Source of the DNA: Steinernema hermaphroditum
Taxonomy: Eukaryota; Nematoda; Chromadorea; Rhabditida; Steinernematidae
Reading direction: 5' to 3'
NCBI GenBank assembly: GCA_030435675.1
Contig: CM059625.1
Coordinates: forward strand, 12,028,001-12,092,000
Length of the DNA stretch: 64,000 nt
In this document: positions 1-12,154 of the stretch, in pieces
Numbering within the stretch: the stretch's first letter is position 1
How the letters are laid out: each line of letters begins with the position of its first letter
Position numbers and translations under genes: made by a program
The notes under the pieces: generated by a model
The model's input: only the letters and a program-made list of their open reading frames with translations
The model's database searches: none
Told to the model about the DNA's origin: nothing

Positions 1-615
1 CAATACCCGTCATTGAAAATACTCTCAGTCTGTGAAGCTTCTCTTTAGAAGGTTGTCTCGTAAGGAAACGTGTATAGCTTAACTATGAGGAACATATCAA
101 GGACAAAGACTTCATCAAGAACTGGAACGTCCAGAGGAATTTCCACTAAATTTCCACTAAAGTTCCATTTGGTAACTGGTTTCGTACCCTTAAAATGCAA
201 TTCATAAAAAGAAAAGACACTTGAAAGTAATGTAGTAATGAACGAAAAGTTGAGGCTGTTCTGAAATCAGTTAGAGCGGAGGTAATGACTCCTGGTGCGT
301 TCAAAGATATTTTATTCAATTACGTTTCATCTGCCACTTTGTTTTAATTGTTTTCGAGATTGCTATGCGAGGAGATGTTTGAACGTGGAGTTAAAGCATC
401 TGAGATTACCTTACGATCCGAAGAGGCTGTAAGACGCCGTGCGTTGTGGAAGGAGAAGTCAGATGTGTTGCCTTCCTACACGGACTTGTACACCAAAAGA
501 ATTACCTCTTATTACAGCCATTTTGATGGTAGTAAACAGAGGAACGCACACAGAGGCAATGCACTACCAGACATTTACACATTACATAAGACAAACACTG
601 ATTTTTAGCGAATAC

Positions 616-889
616 TAAATCCGCTCTTGAGGGTATCATAGTACGCGGTCAAGTACAGAAATGCGAAAAAATACAAAACTGGTCATTCGCGGATGTGAAC
701 AATAAAAAGTCAACCGGAATCTGTCGGAAAGCCTCGACGCATAAATACGCAAAGGGCATGCCACCTTTCTGCGCAAGTAAATACATGCGCACTTCAGAGA
801 GGGTTGAAAGAAATGGTAGAATGTTTAAAATCATGCCCGATTTAGGGAAACATTCTCATCCAACCAAGCAAGACTGTATGCATAAGTAG
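616..889 (+). pseudogene. Possible FLYWCH-like zinc-finger remnant
   Basis: One frame stays open from about 616 to the stop at 889. It carries a Cys...Cys...His-x-His arrangement: a Cys in STGICRK, a Cys in PPFCASK, then GKHSHP near the end. The spacing and the terminal HxH with flanking Pro recall FLYWCH/MULE-type zinc fingers, which nematode genes and transposases both carry. No flanking exon or transposase core was found, so it could be a fragment of a decayed mobile element, a last exon, or chance. Confidence 0.2.
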
Positions 890-3800
890 TCCTTCGTTTG
901 TGTTGGTGGCGATCGGTCAGGTCGTCCACTCTATGAGGTTCGCTAACTTAGTTGAGTGAGCGGTGGTTCTCGTCCGTCGTTGTTGGCGCAGTGACTGTAT
1001 CAGCTCACAGAAGGCCTACAACACCAGGAAGCCAAGTTGAAGATAGAAACCCACTCCAGGATTCAGCCACTTCGCCTCTCCGATACTCGCGCACACTAAT
1101 TGGATCGCTGATCGCTCTGTTCGCATACCGTCTCCAGACGAAGCCAGAAGATGATCAACGGCAATGGTGCGATTCTTGCTTTCCTGTGCGTCTAACAAGG
1201 CGCAACCCTTTGACACGAGAAGTTAAACTCGCAAACTCGCCATGAGAAATCAGTCAACATACCTCCTAGAATATTTAAAAAGTCGCTTTGAAGCAGATCG
1301 ACCAAAGAGCATGTTCGAAAAACCCGGCATTCAGTCGTGGGTCAAGCATAAAAAACGAAACTGTGATTCACTAATGAACTGAAGTCCTACTGAAAAGACG
1401 CTCACGTCAATCAAGTGGTGTCCGAGGCGAAAGCTGTCAACAGGGCTCTCGTATGATCGCCGAACGCACTTATCACGTCATGGGTATCTCCAACTCATCA
1501 CTATCAGGAACTAACAAAAGCCCGACTTCTCCACGTTTCGACCAAAGAACTAGGAGATGCAATCCACGAGTGTTTGGAAGGGAACTAAGCACACTTGTTT
1601 CCTGGTGATATGTTGCGGGTTAAAATCAGTTTTTACAATCAGAAGAAAAATGTAAAAAATTCAGTTTTATCTTATGCTGACAAGGGAAGCCATCCATCCC
1701 CGTCTGGCACTTGGATGCCTGCGTGAGAGGAAGCAACGAATGAACCGTGCCAAAATCACTCACAGCTGCATGACGACGACGAATACGCGTCATTTGAGAG
1801 GACGACCGCATATTGGTATTCCGCAAAATTGACAAAATGACCTATGGAATTACCGTCTATATATCGCATTTCCGGTTGTAAAGCTATTGCTCATTTAGCC
1901 ATGTACAGACCTTGGACCCACTCCAGTGAAATGTGACCTTTAAAGTTCATCACTTGTTCAATGACAACTGACTCCTTGAATACTTCCTTGGTTACATTGT
2001 ACGTTCTATTCTAATAATAGTTCCTCGAAATACGTCAACAATTAACTTTAGGAAATATCATTTCGTATTCCATTGTCATCAGAGTTTTTCAGGATCCGTT
2101 CACTTATCTAATTACCGTATCTACATTCTAGCCTGTTTCTGTTTGTCGTAGTTCTGGTTCAACGATGCTCACTCTTCATAGTTATCAGTACAGAGGAGTT
2201 TGAACATCTCCATCGGACAAAAACAGTCAGTGATCTTCATCTTGTTTCGATAATTACGGTCGTCAAGAACTTTTGCCTTCGTTCCCTGTTTACACATATT
2301 CTAAGTCCCTCTTAATCGCAGTTAATACCATCTTCGGCCGAACAATGGGTTCTCATTAATACGAATACAAATCCATTTTGTATATATGGTGAGTAGAGAG
2401 AGATATGCTGACGCCCTTGATAGCAGTTCTGTTCGAGTGATCCCTGAGTACCAGATGCGGAGGCGAGAAAAATGTCTAACTGCTTTTAGGAAATGCGACG
2501 AAATAAGACATAAATGGAGATGACGAGGCGATTTGCGTATTTTAAGGGTGTGTAATGACCGTCCTTCTTTGAGGCTACGTGAATCGGAGTTGATTTTGAA
2601 ACAGCCTTAGGTTCTAGCACTCAACATCTTATAGGAATGGTCCTTTAATTAATAGGGGTTTGAACGCATCTCGTATTGTCCCCGACAAGTGCGCCTTCGT
2701 GTCGTTTCTTTTCTTTTCTTTTTTTTGTCCACATCATCAAGAGTCATTGTGTTACTACGACTACGATCGAGTCTTCTAAATGTTATGCGGCATCCTGACC
2801 TGACCACGGAGAACTTCGCTCTTCAAACACGGTTCTCATTTGTTTTAGCACTTTTTCATCTTCCTGTTTACCCTGCAATTACCGATGACCCTGTCCTTTT
2901 CCGTCTCGCGAAACATTAATGTCTGGACGTTAAGCCTGCTGATAGGGCAAGGCGAACATTGTTTACTACGATCTTTCGCTTGACCAGATGTACCATCTGT
3001 CTTCAGTCTGTCTCAAACTTGAACGGTTTAATGTCTTTTGATGTTTTTATTATGACGTTTAGAGAACAAGGGTTAATTGAATTTGTGCGCGCACTTCTTG
3101 TCCTCATCATAGTCATGCCATCATGGACATTCATAAAAAGTTACGATACAAAAAACAAGACGACTGACTTAGGTGGCAGACGCGTTGTCATCTGAGAGCA
3201 CAATCGGAGGAATGAGTGCAGGGAACAGGTTGGAAGTTGCCTGTGCCGAGATGCATGAGTTTGACGAAAGAAGCGGAAGCGATGAGGTGGATGAGGGTAA
3301 CGCGTTTTGTCTGTAGATCTGCTTGATAGACGACGTGATCTGTTTCTTCCACTTCGTGCTAAATGACTTATTTATGGCAACCTTTCTCTGAAGATGAGCA
3401 GCTATTTACGGATTTGAAATTGCCATTCAGGCGGGTAGTCCTTCGCTATGACGAAGGCCACGAAAATAGATCGGTCAATTTAAAAGAGAAGAAAACCTAC
3501 CGACGGTTTTGGAACCACGTCTTTATCTGCGTCTCCGTGAGGTTCAATGTCTTCGAGAGATATATGCGCTTGTTCACGCTTAGGTACTTGTCGTGCTAAA
3601 AGAAGTTCCCTTTGAGGTAATGTCGAAATCTGCATTCGCAATCTGCAGTCTTTATGAGCGAAAAGGAAAAGCTTTCCCAGAGGGAGTGTTCCAACTAATG
3701 AGCGAGCGCCGCTGCTTTTCTCGGCCACTTTATATAGTAGTCCGTACCTTAAACTCCTGCTCTAGCATGTCTAACTGATTCGAAGAGTACGCCTGTCTGG

Positions 3801-5671
3801 GTTTTCGTTCGCAGACCGACTTTCTTGACCGGCGGTACTCGTGTTTTCGGACTAGAATACAAACGATGCCGCCGTTGGCGAAGCCACTGCCTACCGCCGA
3901 CTCCGAAGAGCATTTGTAGTTCCACAAGAGACGGTGTTTTTATGTCGTTGGCGATTGCGTAGATGGAGTTCATTCCGAAGTGACTTGTCGCGATGTTCCA
4001 ATTCATCTGAGCCTCATGCTCCGGCTCTTGCTCGCGTTCACCTTCTGGTATCATATCTCCGAGTTCAAATTCTAAAAGACGTTAAAGAGAAAGCTTCATT
4101 TACACGTGGAAATATTACCGCCAAACTCATTGTCTTTGCGCTCGAGCAAAGTATCGATGTTAAATGCCATTTTTGAGAGGGCAAAACGCACAGCCGAGTC
4201 CAGCAAACCAGTTGTTGTGGCTGATTGCCATTTGCGACTCAGGTAGTCCAGGATCCATTATGAGCGTGAGAACATCGGCCCAACTATTTACCATTTGCCG
4301 GCTTTTCACCGCCCAGCACCTATGTTTACCCAGTGGATCGGAAATTAAGTATCTCGTGAACGACATTGCAATTTCTAAAATACACGATTCTGTTCAAAGC
4401 ACGCAGATTTGTTTAGGCACTTACGGTATGGCCCAACAGATCGCCCTTCTCTCGTTGCTGGTCATCATAGCCGTGCTCAGTGCAGAAGAATTATTGGTAA
4501 GTTGTTTTCGCGGCTTATTGTTTTCCGCAGTTTTCACACCAATTAGCTTTTGTTATTTCAAAGACTCGGATAATAATGTTATTGAGAAATTATTGTGTGA
4601 GTGGTACCATAATCCTTTGGGGACCAAAACGTTCCCAGCGCTTGTTGACAGAATTAATTGAGCTGTGCAAACAGCAAGACTCCAAAAGCATATCACTCAA
4701 TTTAAGTGATCGGTTTCACGAATATCAAATGTTTTAGGTGGAGCAGAAGATCGACGTATGCGAACAAACGGCACAGTGGGAATTTTTGAACGAAGCAGAA
4801 AGTAACATTCCACGCATAGGTGTACGGTAATCAAGACGACTTTCAGCGATAGACAAGCGCGTCGTGTCCGTTGTGCAGCGGGAAGGGCAGAGCCAGCCGT
4901 TTTACGTCGTCCGATGTGCACCCGAAACAGAACATCTGCCGTGCGCGGGAGTTTCTACCAGGTGCGCCTTTCAGGTGCATGCACCTCCACTTGTCAACGC
5001 CTTGTTTCTAGATCGGGCTGCGAAACGCGATACAATATCGTCCCCGCTCTCGTCGAAAGTTTGAATTCAGAGCTTGGCATGGAGTGGGCTATGATCCGCG
5101 TTCCTGGGCAGTGTGTCTGTATTCGGTTCATCAACATCACCATTACGTTCTGAGGAAAGTCGAACACGTCGATGAGCCATTGCTTCAAAGCAAAAACGTT
5201 TGCAAAGATGTTGTTAAAAGATTGCTGTTCCATAGTCAATACAGAAAATCAGTTTTGTTGATTTGAACCAATTTGCACCGACTCAATGCAAACGGCATGT
5301 TCAGCACTATCGTTAGAAGCACTGATCCCGATTTTGGTCAACGTACCATCGACTTGAGTCTAAGTCGGGACTCCATGCTTAAAATCCGATCGAGGTCGAG
5401 TCCGAACTACGGAGAATCACTGGTCAAAGTATTGTACTCCGAAGCTACGAATCGACATCATGCCATATATTCAAATTAAATATCATTAAACCACCATCAA
5501 CAACACGATAATAACAGTAGCCTTGACGAATTATGACACGTAATCACCTCCAAAGATGAGCGATACGTCACTCGCGTGACCATCAACATAGAGACCTTTT
5601 AAAGATTTGAAGAATCGTTTACAATTGACCAAGAACTGCGAGTGACAAGGAACCTTTTTGAAAGTTCTCGA

Positions 5672-6048
5672 GATTGCTGAACACGATGCTCGAATCACCT
5701 TTTCGAAAAACCCAGCTGTTTCCAAGAAATAGACCTTATGGTGCAGGATGTGTTTTACCGTTGATCTCAACACACTTTGCTTGAGATTTCCGCTTTTTGG
5801 GCGAAATACACACATCAACTGGGTACATTGGGCGCAACTTCGCTCAGTACCTTCTGACGCGTTGAATGAGCCTAGATCCACTTCGATTTGTTGCATATAA
5901 CACGCTGAAACTACGGTCGCGTCGCTACAGTTACGCTGTATTAGGACCGGTGGACCGCCAATTCATAGTCAGCCTAAGTCTGTAAGGTCCATTTCTTGAA
6001 AACTGCGGGGTTTTCCCAGAAACTGATTCAGCGTCGTGTTGAGCAATC
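5672..6048. repeat. Degenerate inverted repeat (arms ~66 bp)
   Basis: The stretch 5672-5739 and the reverse complement of 5983-6048 share an aligned core with only scattered differences, beginning at a GATTGCTsAACACG motif and ending at a CAAGAAATrGACCTTA motif. A third partial copy of the GGTCYAYTTCTTGGAAAC part is at about 6128-6151. The arms are separated by ~240 bp. No TIR-plus-TSD structure was recognised, so this is recorded only as an old dispersed or inverted repeat. Confidence 0.45.
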
Positions 6049-6570
6049 TTAAAGCAGCGGACAGAAAGATTTCCGGAACAAACGGAAGACTGTGAGGTCC
6101 AGAGAGCAAAGTTCGTGAGGCATTTCTGGTCTACTTCTTGGAAACACGGGCGCCCAAAAAACTTTTTTCTCCGTGACCTGATTCCTTTAAATGACATTAT
6201 AGTCGAGGATAACAATATATTTCAACACGTATGTCGATGATGTACTCAGTGCTGAATGGGAGAGGACTTCGATCGATTCGATGTATCTGATTTTTCCTCG
6301 ATAGTGCACGTAAATGGATGGAAATGTTCCTTGTGCAATATCTAGTGCCATCTGAAAGTGCGGATGTGTGGTTCAGTGTGCGACTCTGTTTTCAGTGGAC
6401 TGGGGTTGTCGGTTGCCTTTCATCTTGGAACTGATCTCTTCTAAAATCGAATAAATTCCTCAACTTTGTATTATATGTTTATTCGAATAGGTTTCCTTTA
6501 TTCACAACTCCGATGTGAACTGACTCCATGCACAGTGAACCCGTATTTCTGACCTCGTGATATCATCATT

Positions 6571-8188
6571 TTACGTACTGTCGGACGGCGCATTCTCAAT
6601 AAGGTTCACAACTTCCGATTCTGATTCGCTGAACGTTGTCAACAGATCCACTATACGTTTAGGAACGGATTCATGGTCTAGGGTAATGAGCGGCTTGACT
6701 AAGCCTTCGTAAAACTGGAGCACGAAATCCGTTTTCGTGCAGAGCGCATTGACTTCCTCGACGGGAAATGTAAGGTGCTTCACCTGAAATATTCAAATTT
6801 TGCCGTGAATATGCAGTGAGCGGAATGCGTCGCCCACGAAATTAGAGGATTATAGCTCGTCGACGCTCCCAATTTGTGTTTGCTTTGCGATTACAAATCG
6901 ACTTAGAAAAACTAGTTTCCATGTCAGAGAGTTCGTTCAAACAAAGTATCCGGCGCACCTCACAGAAAACACATATGGAAATGCTGAACATGAAAGGCAG
7001 AACTTTTTCGGTGTCCGAGTTTCGAAATGTACACCTATTGATTGCCACAAGAAAATACATTTCGTCGAAAGTGTCGATAAATGTTGATAAAATCAATACC
7101 TCCTCGATTCCGTATGTCTGAGATTCAACGATGTGCCGTTCGCCGGATGAGTGTAATCTACGACGTGTAGTGTATAGGTGTCGAATCTCGATGTGCTGCA
7201 TTTCACTGAAATATCGATGTCATCATCCATGCAAACAGTGCACAATACCTCCAAATCTCCGAGAAACAGGCGACAACCTCGGTAATGCTCAGATTTGTCA
7301 GATTTCTGATCATCCGATAAACGCAGGACGTCCCGGAAATGCAGAGACGACCTTCGAAAGTATCCAAAATTGGAGCATGCTCGAATCCCTGCGTGGCTAG
7401 GTGAGTCAAGAATAACCTCACAGGGGTAAGGTGAGCAGAGATATTGCTGAAAAGGTGCGCCTGGTCATGGAAGGTGACAGCAAACCCACACTTTGCATTT
7501 AGTCAGCATATCCAAGGAAACAAGAACCTGTAACAGGCGTTCGTCGCTCTCTTTAATCGCGTCGACAACAGTATATGTCTTCCCATAAAAGGCTTCCCAA
7601 TTGCTTATCTTCGAGGAGATTTCTTTGGTAAGGTAGTCATCATCTGAATTGAAAGGAAGGTTAGACGAAAGTTACTGCGACAACGCGCGACTTACCCGTG
7701 TTCGACTGCGGTCCCGTTTTACAGAGTAACGCCGTTGCCATAACGTAAACAGAGAACGCCAAACCGCTGCTTATCGTCGCAAAATGTTTATCTTCGCCTT
7801 CCGGACAAAAAACAACACCGGTGAACCCTATTTTCTCTATAAATTAAATGAATATTCGAAAGTCAACGAAGGGCAACTTACTTCGGTGAAATCCAAATGA
7901 CATCTTTTGGGGTTCGGACAATGCCGATTCGTAGATACTACTAAGAAGGTTCAAGTCTTTGTCGCCCAAAGTTCCTGATTCCATGAGGAAGACAGAGGAG
8001 TTAAATAACTTGATCATAATTTTCTCTAGAACATGAAAGACGGCCCAACGTTCCTTCGACTCATGCGTGATAAAGGCGGTATTCTGAATTAGCTGTCCCA
8101 GCGACATGAAGATCTCCGTGCAGTCTTTGTTTCCAGCGGCCTCCAGCTGACGGAAGCGACGAGATATCAAGAACGCTTCATGCACCAT
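6571..8188 (-). CDS. Hypothetical protein, 6 exons, ~423 aa
   Basis: Exons on the minus strand are 8188-7882, 7836-7696, 7643-7492, 7460-7249, 7205-6959 and 6783-6571. All junctions keep one frame (1272 nt with stop). The protein is mostly predicted helical, with segments such as MVHEAFLISRR at the start, NLTNLSITEVVACF in the middle and KRIVDLLTTF near the end. It has no signal peptide, clear membrane span or catalytic motif that I recognise. The 31-nt intron at 7461-7491 is unusually short and could be wrong. The exon 5 boundary at 6959 was chosen because it keeps phase. Upstream exons beyond 8188 are possible, since the frame is open 5' of the ATG. No family is assigned. Confidence 0.55.
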
Positions 8189-8707
8189 CGAACCAAATCT
8201 TAAATGTTTGTATTATCAACTAATATTTCGCTACAACGCACGAGGCAAAAAAAAGAGAAGCTCTATGGGCTGAGCGACGTTAAATATTTGTCGATGTAAT
8301 GAACTGCAGCATCGCTTTTTGCAAAAGAATAACGAGAAACAAAGGCATTGACTACAATGTTCAGCTAGGAACTATCTTTTCGCGATTAAATCGAGCAGCT
8401 GCTTTGAGTACAATGGAATTCGGAGAGACTTCGCAATTATCGGTAGCACCCAGCGACGGTGCAACACACTTCCCACTGCGCTGTTTTCAGACCGACTCCA
8501 CAACACACAGATGTCGTTCTCAAAAGAGTAAGCTGGGTCACTGCTGTGCAGAAACACAACATAATATGAGTGCAACACCGAGCAATCGAAGCTAAAACTT
8601 TCTGTATAACATCCAATAACAACAAAACGTGGTGAGGGAACAATAACTGGATATAGGCTAGTACAACAACAGCGAAGCCACCCATTATTAATGTGTCGAA
8701 GAAATAC

Positions 8708-9811
8708 TTATTCTTCGCCCATCAGTTCATCGACGTCCATATCCTCATCATCAAAGTCACCATAGTCTTCATCGTCCACATTTTCACCAGTATAGTAGTG
8801 AACAGCACGAGGAATGATCTGATCACGGATGAGCTGGCCGAGCTCGAAGTCAGCACGGATCATCTCATGCATTTCATCCTGGAAAAGACAAACTAGAGAT
8901 TATAAAAGAGAAGTGAGACTCCTACATCAGGATCAGCGTTTTCGGGAACTTGGGTAGGGATGGGGTCGAAGAAGTTGAAGAAACTGTCAGTCTTCACGGC
9001 TTTGGTGATGTATTTGCCAGCGCTGGCACCCTTCTTGATTTTCTTCTTAATCACCTTCTTGGTCACGTTCTTTCCGTCCGCCCAATGGATCACACATCTA
9101 AACCATAGAATTGTTTCCAGAATATGGAATTGCTTAAGCTACCCTTTGACAAGCACAACACAAGGACCCTCATAATCAAAAGGAGATTTCTCATCCACAT
9201 CGGTATTGATTTGGTAGTGCTTGGTCAGGACAGTGTCAGAGAAGTACTCGTTGGGCTGGAAGTGGAAGTGGAGAACATATCCGCGCGGTTCGTCCTCGAT
9301 CGAGACAGTGATGTCGATGAGGTTCTTCAAGATGGGGACATCATGCTCTAAGATCATGTCAGCAAGGGGGCTTTCCGCACGAAGAACATTCAACCAAAAG
9401 TCAGGGATGCCGGAAGCTGAACCAGTGTTTTCCTTATCCCACTGCTGAGTGAGCTTCTGAAATGTGTACCATTACGAACCTTTTCTGAATAATATAGCCT
9501 ACGTCAACTTCTTCCTTATCCATGGTGTGCAACAAAGGGACGTCAGCTTCAGCGTCGGTGGGTTCATGTCTGCCAGCAACGATGTCAGCACGCTTTGCAT
9601 TGATGGCGTCATATTCAGGCTGGAATTCCTTCTCAAGCGCGTGCAAACGCTCGTAGAACCTGGCTTCGACCTTTACCGACTCAGCTTGAAGTTTCTTCAC
9701 AGCTTGCACACGCTTGCGAACATCAGCAGTGGTTTTGGCGAGATGCTCTGGATAAGGAGTCTGCTCTGCTCCGGTATAACCTCCAGCGCGAAGCATCTGT
9801 GAAAGATTCAT
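8708..9811 (-). CDS. nap-1: Nucleosome assembly protein 1 (NAP1/SET family)
   Basis: Exons 9811-9503, 9456-9143, 9097-8926 and 8878-8708 give ~321 aa. NAP1 is a histone chaperone for H2A-H2B and acts in chromatin assembly and nucleo-cytoplasmic histone transport. The NAP fold is clear: an N-terminal long helix (DVRKRVQAVKKLQ), the YDAINAKRADIVAGRHEPTD segment, GIPDFWLNVL, FHFQPNEYFSDTVLTK, FDYEGP, ADGKNVTKKVIKKK, DSFFNFFDP and a short acidic tail ending ELMGEE. The tail is shorter than in vertebrate NAP1L1. The ATG at 9811 is the first in frame. Because TTTCACAG stands just inside it, exon 1 may instead begin after an acceptor near residue 5, with a further 5' exon upstream. Confidence 0.9.
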
Positions 9812-10757
9812 CTCAGCAGAGAAAGATTTACCTAAATGGCTATGAATTAGCGATCAGCCTGAATAAGCACGGTCATTATCACGCAAAGTAAACATGGGTA
9901 ACAGAGTACATTTCATAATTTGCTACCAGTTCAGCAATAGTAGTGATGCGACGGAGGACGCGCACGGTAAGCAGGTGAAGTTGCGAATTACAAGCAAACA
10001 TTACTCTATAGCAACCGACCGACAACGATAACAGTCTGCGCCAGCACTGCACCGGAAACTGGATTGCTGAGTTACGAAATGGGAAGGCGGAAACCTATAT
10101 TTAAATCTAGGATTCACAGTAATTTTCGCACCAACAAGGAGCAATCGTATCAGGACCGAAGCTAGTAACGACTATCCTAGTAAATATCAAACGCGAATTT
10201 TGCACTTTCCTCGTTACGATGTTCGGTTCGCATCGGAATCTGCGACAGTTGTATGATAATTTATTTCCGCGACGCACATTCCCTCAAGTGCATTCACGGT
10301 GGAACAGTATGAAATTGGCAGGAAGTATACAGACAGTTGGCGTACCTTACCGAAAAACTGGTCTAAACTATAAAACCGAACTTTATCGTAGGGAGCAGGA
10401 TTCTAAAACCGCCTGTGTGTGTTGGAGTTTTAATTCCGTCTTGACTAATTATCCGCATACATGTTAAGCGATACATGTTTTCTTTGCGGGGAAGACACGT
10501 AATTTTCATATTGAAACGTAAGGGTGCTCAGCTGCTCTTCTCCTTCGAAAGTGCTGGATTGTGGTCTCAACGCGGCTATACTGTCTTACTACGCATATCA
10601 TACGATAGCTCAGAAGTCTTTTGGGTTGATGCACGACCTTTCCATTCTTGTCTTGTCTGCGTTTACTGCTTCCTCGACCTTTTTAGCATATATGAGAGCG
10701 CGATTTTATTCAAAACTCGACAGTTCGGAAACAAAGAAAAGCTTGCGGAAAAGGAAT
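9812..10757. other. Intergenic, nap-1 upstream region
   Basis: This lies between the nap-1 start (minus strand) and the tandem repeat array. A frame of 82 codons at 10219-10467 is open on the plus strand but has no recognisable family, no splice partner and no signal peptide. I see no other feature. Confidence 0.4.
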
Positions 10758-12051
10758 GCTGCGGATAATATTGCCTTCAGGCGCTGGTATTCCGTCGACT
10801 GCTTCAACCATTGTGCGGATTCTCAAATGTCTGCGTTTTTCTGTTCTGTGCATTACTAGATTGCTCCGTGTGAAATGTGCCACTTGCAGTCGTATTCAAA
10901 AGCCTACAGTCGCGAACCGTAGCTTTTGATGTGTTAAATTCGCTTTGAATACGTGTGTTTTTGAAATTTTTCTGTTTGTCTACATTCGAGACAGACACAA
11001 ATTGCGAGTCCCCATTGGTCAGTCAGGCAGTTTGTATACTCGTATGCGGTCGGTTCCCCATTCGCTCTTGGCTTCTTCGCAGCGGCACTCACGGACCTAG
11101 GATGGAGCGGTGGAGCGGAGCAGAGCAGAGCATTGAGTCGGGAAATCAAACTTAGGCACAATAGTTATCTTGTTTTCATTATATGTCGCGCTGTGATAAT
11201 ATTGCCTTCAGTCGCTGATATTCCGTCGACTGCTTCAACCATTGTGCGGATTCTCAAATGTCTACGTTTTTCTGTTCTGTGCATTACTATTTTGCTCCAT
11301 GTTAAATGTGCCGCTTGCAATCGTATTCAAAAACCTACAGTCGCGAATCGTTGGCTTTTGATGTGTTAAGTTGGCTTTGAGTACGTGCGTTTTTTTTTCT
11401 AACTGTCTGTCTACATTCGAGACAGTCGCGCGACATTCGAGACAGACAATTTGGGAGTCCCCATTGGTCAGTCAGGCAGTTTGTATGCTCGTATGCGGTC
11501 GGTTCCCCATTCGCTCTTGGCTTCTTCGCAGCGGCACTCACGGACCTAGGATGGAGCGGTGGAGCGGAGCATTGAGTCGGGAAATCAAACTTAGGCACAA
11601 TAGTTATCTTGTTTTCATTATATGTCGCGCTGTGATAATATTGCCTTCAGTCGCTGATATTCCGTCGACTGCTTCAACCATTGTGCGGATTCTCAAATGT
11701 CTACGTTTTTCTGTTCTGTGCATTACTATTTTGCTCCGTGTTAAATGTGCCGCTTGCAATCGTATTCAAAAATCTACAGTCGCGAATCGTAGGCTTTTGA
11801 TGTGTTAAGTTGGCTTTGAGTACGTGCGTTTTTTTTTTCTAACTGTCTGTCTACATTCGAGACAGTCGCGCGACATTCGAGACAGACAATTTGGGAGTCC
11901 CCATTGGTCAGTCAGGCAGTTTGTGTGCCCGTATGCGGTCGGTTCCCCATTCGCTCTTCGCTTCTTCGCAGCGGCACTCTAGGATGGAGCGGAGCAGAGC
12001 GTTGAGCCGGGAACGCGGATAGTTATCTCGTCTTTATTATACGTCGTGCTG
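10758..12051 (+). repeat. Three tandem copies of a ~0.43-kb unit
   Basis: Anchoring on TTGCCTTCAG, copies start at 10771, 11202 and 11641 (periods 431 and 439 bp). The third copy runs to about 12051, ending in a diverged GTCGTGCTGTGA. Copies 2 and 3 are nearly identical; copy 1 is more diverged at its left end. Copies 2 and 3 carry an extra short internal duplication of ACATTCGAGACAG that copy 1 lacks. Each unit also has a GGATGGAGCGG-type purine-rich motif. The open frames inside simply repeat and are not taken as genes. The array ends about 85 bp before the trans-splice-like acceptor of the NOL8-like gene, so it may carry or duplicate its promoter. Confidence 0.85.
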
Positions 12052-12154
12052 TGAACGTGACTGCTAATCTGCTGGTGTGATTAAATGCGCGACTGATGTG
12101 CTTTCTCTTAGCGTGAAATTGATTTAAATTTCAGATTTGTATAGATTCACTTCG

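Larger units (their letters stand above)
1..6570. other. Gene-poor region, no supported gene
   Basis: No exon chain with consistent phase and recognisable protein character was found here. Open frames are short and overlap on both strands, as expected by chance. Two things stand out. A possible zinc-finger-like remnant lies at about 616-889. A degenerate inverted repeat lies at about 5672-6048. Both are listed separately. The rest looks like ordinary intergenic or decayed repeat DNA. Confidence 0.5.

Noticed and set aside
11335..11808. 145-codon plus-strand and 87-codon minus-strand frames inside the tandem array
   Set aside because: The same frames recur in each repeat copy with small changes and have no domain; they reflect repeat duplication, not a gene.
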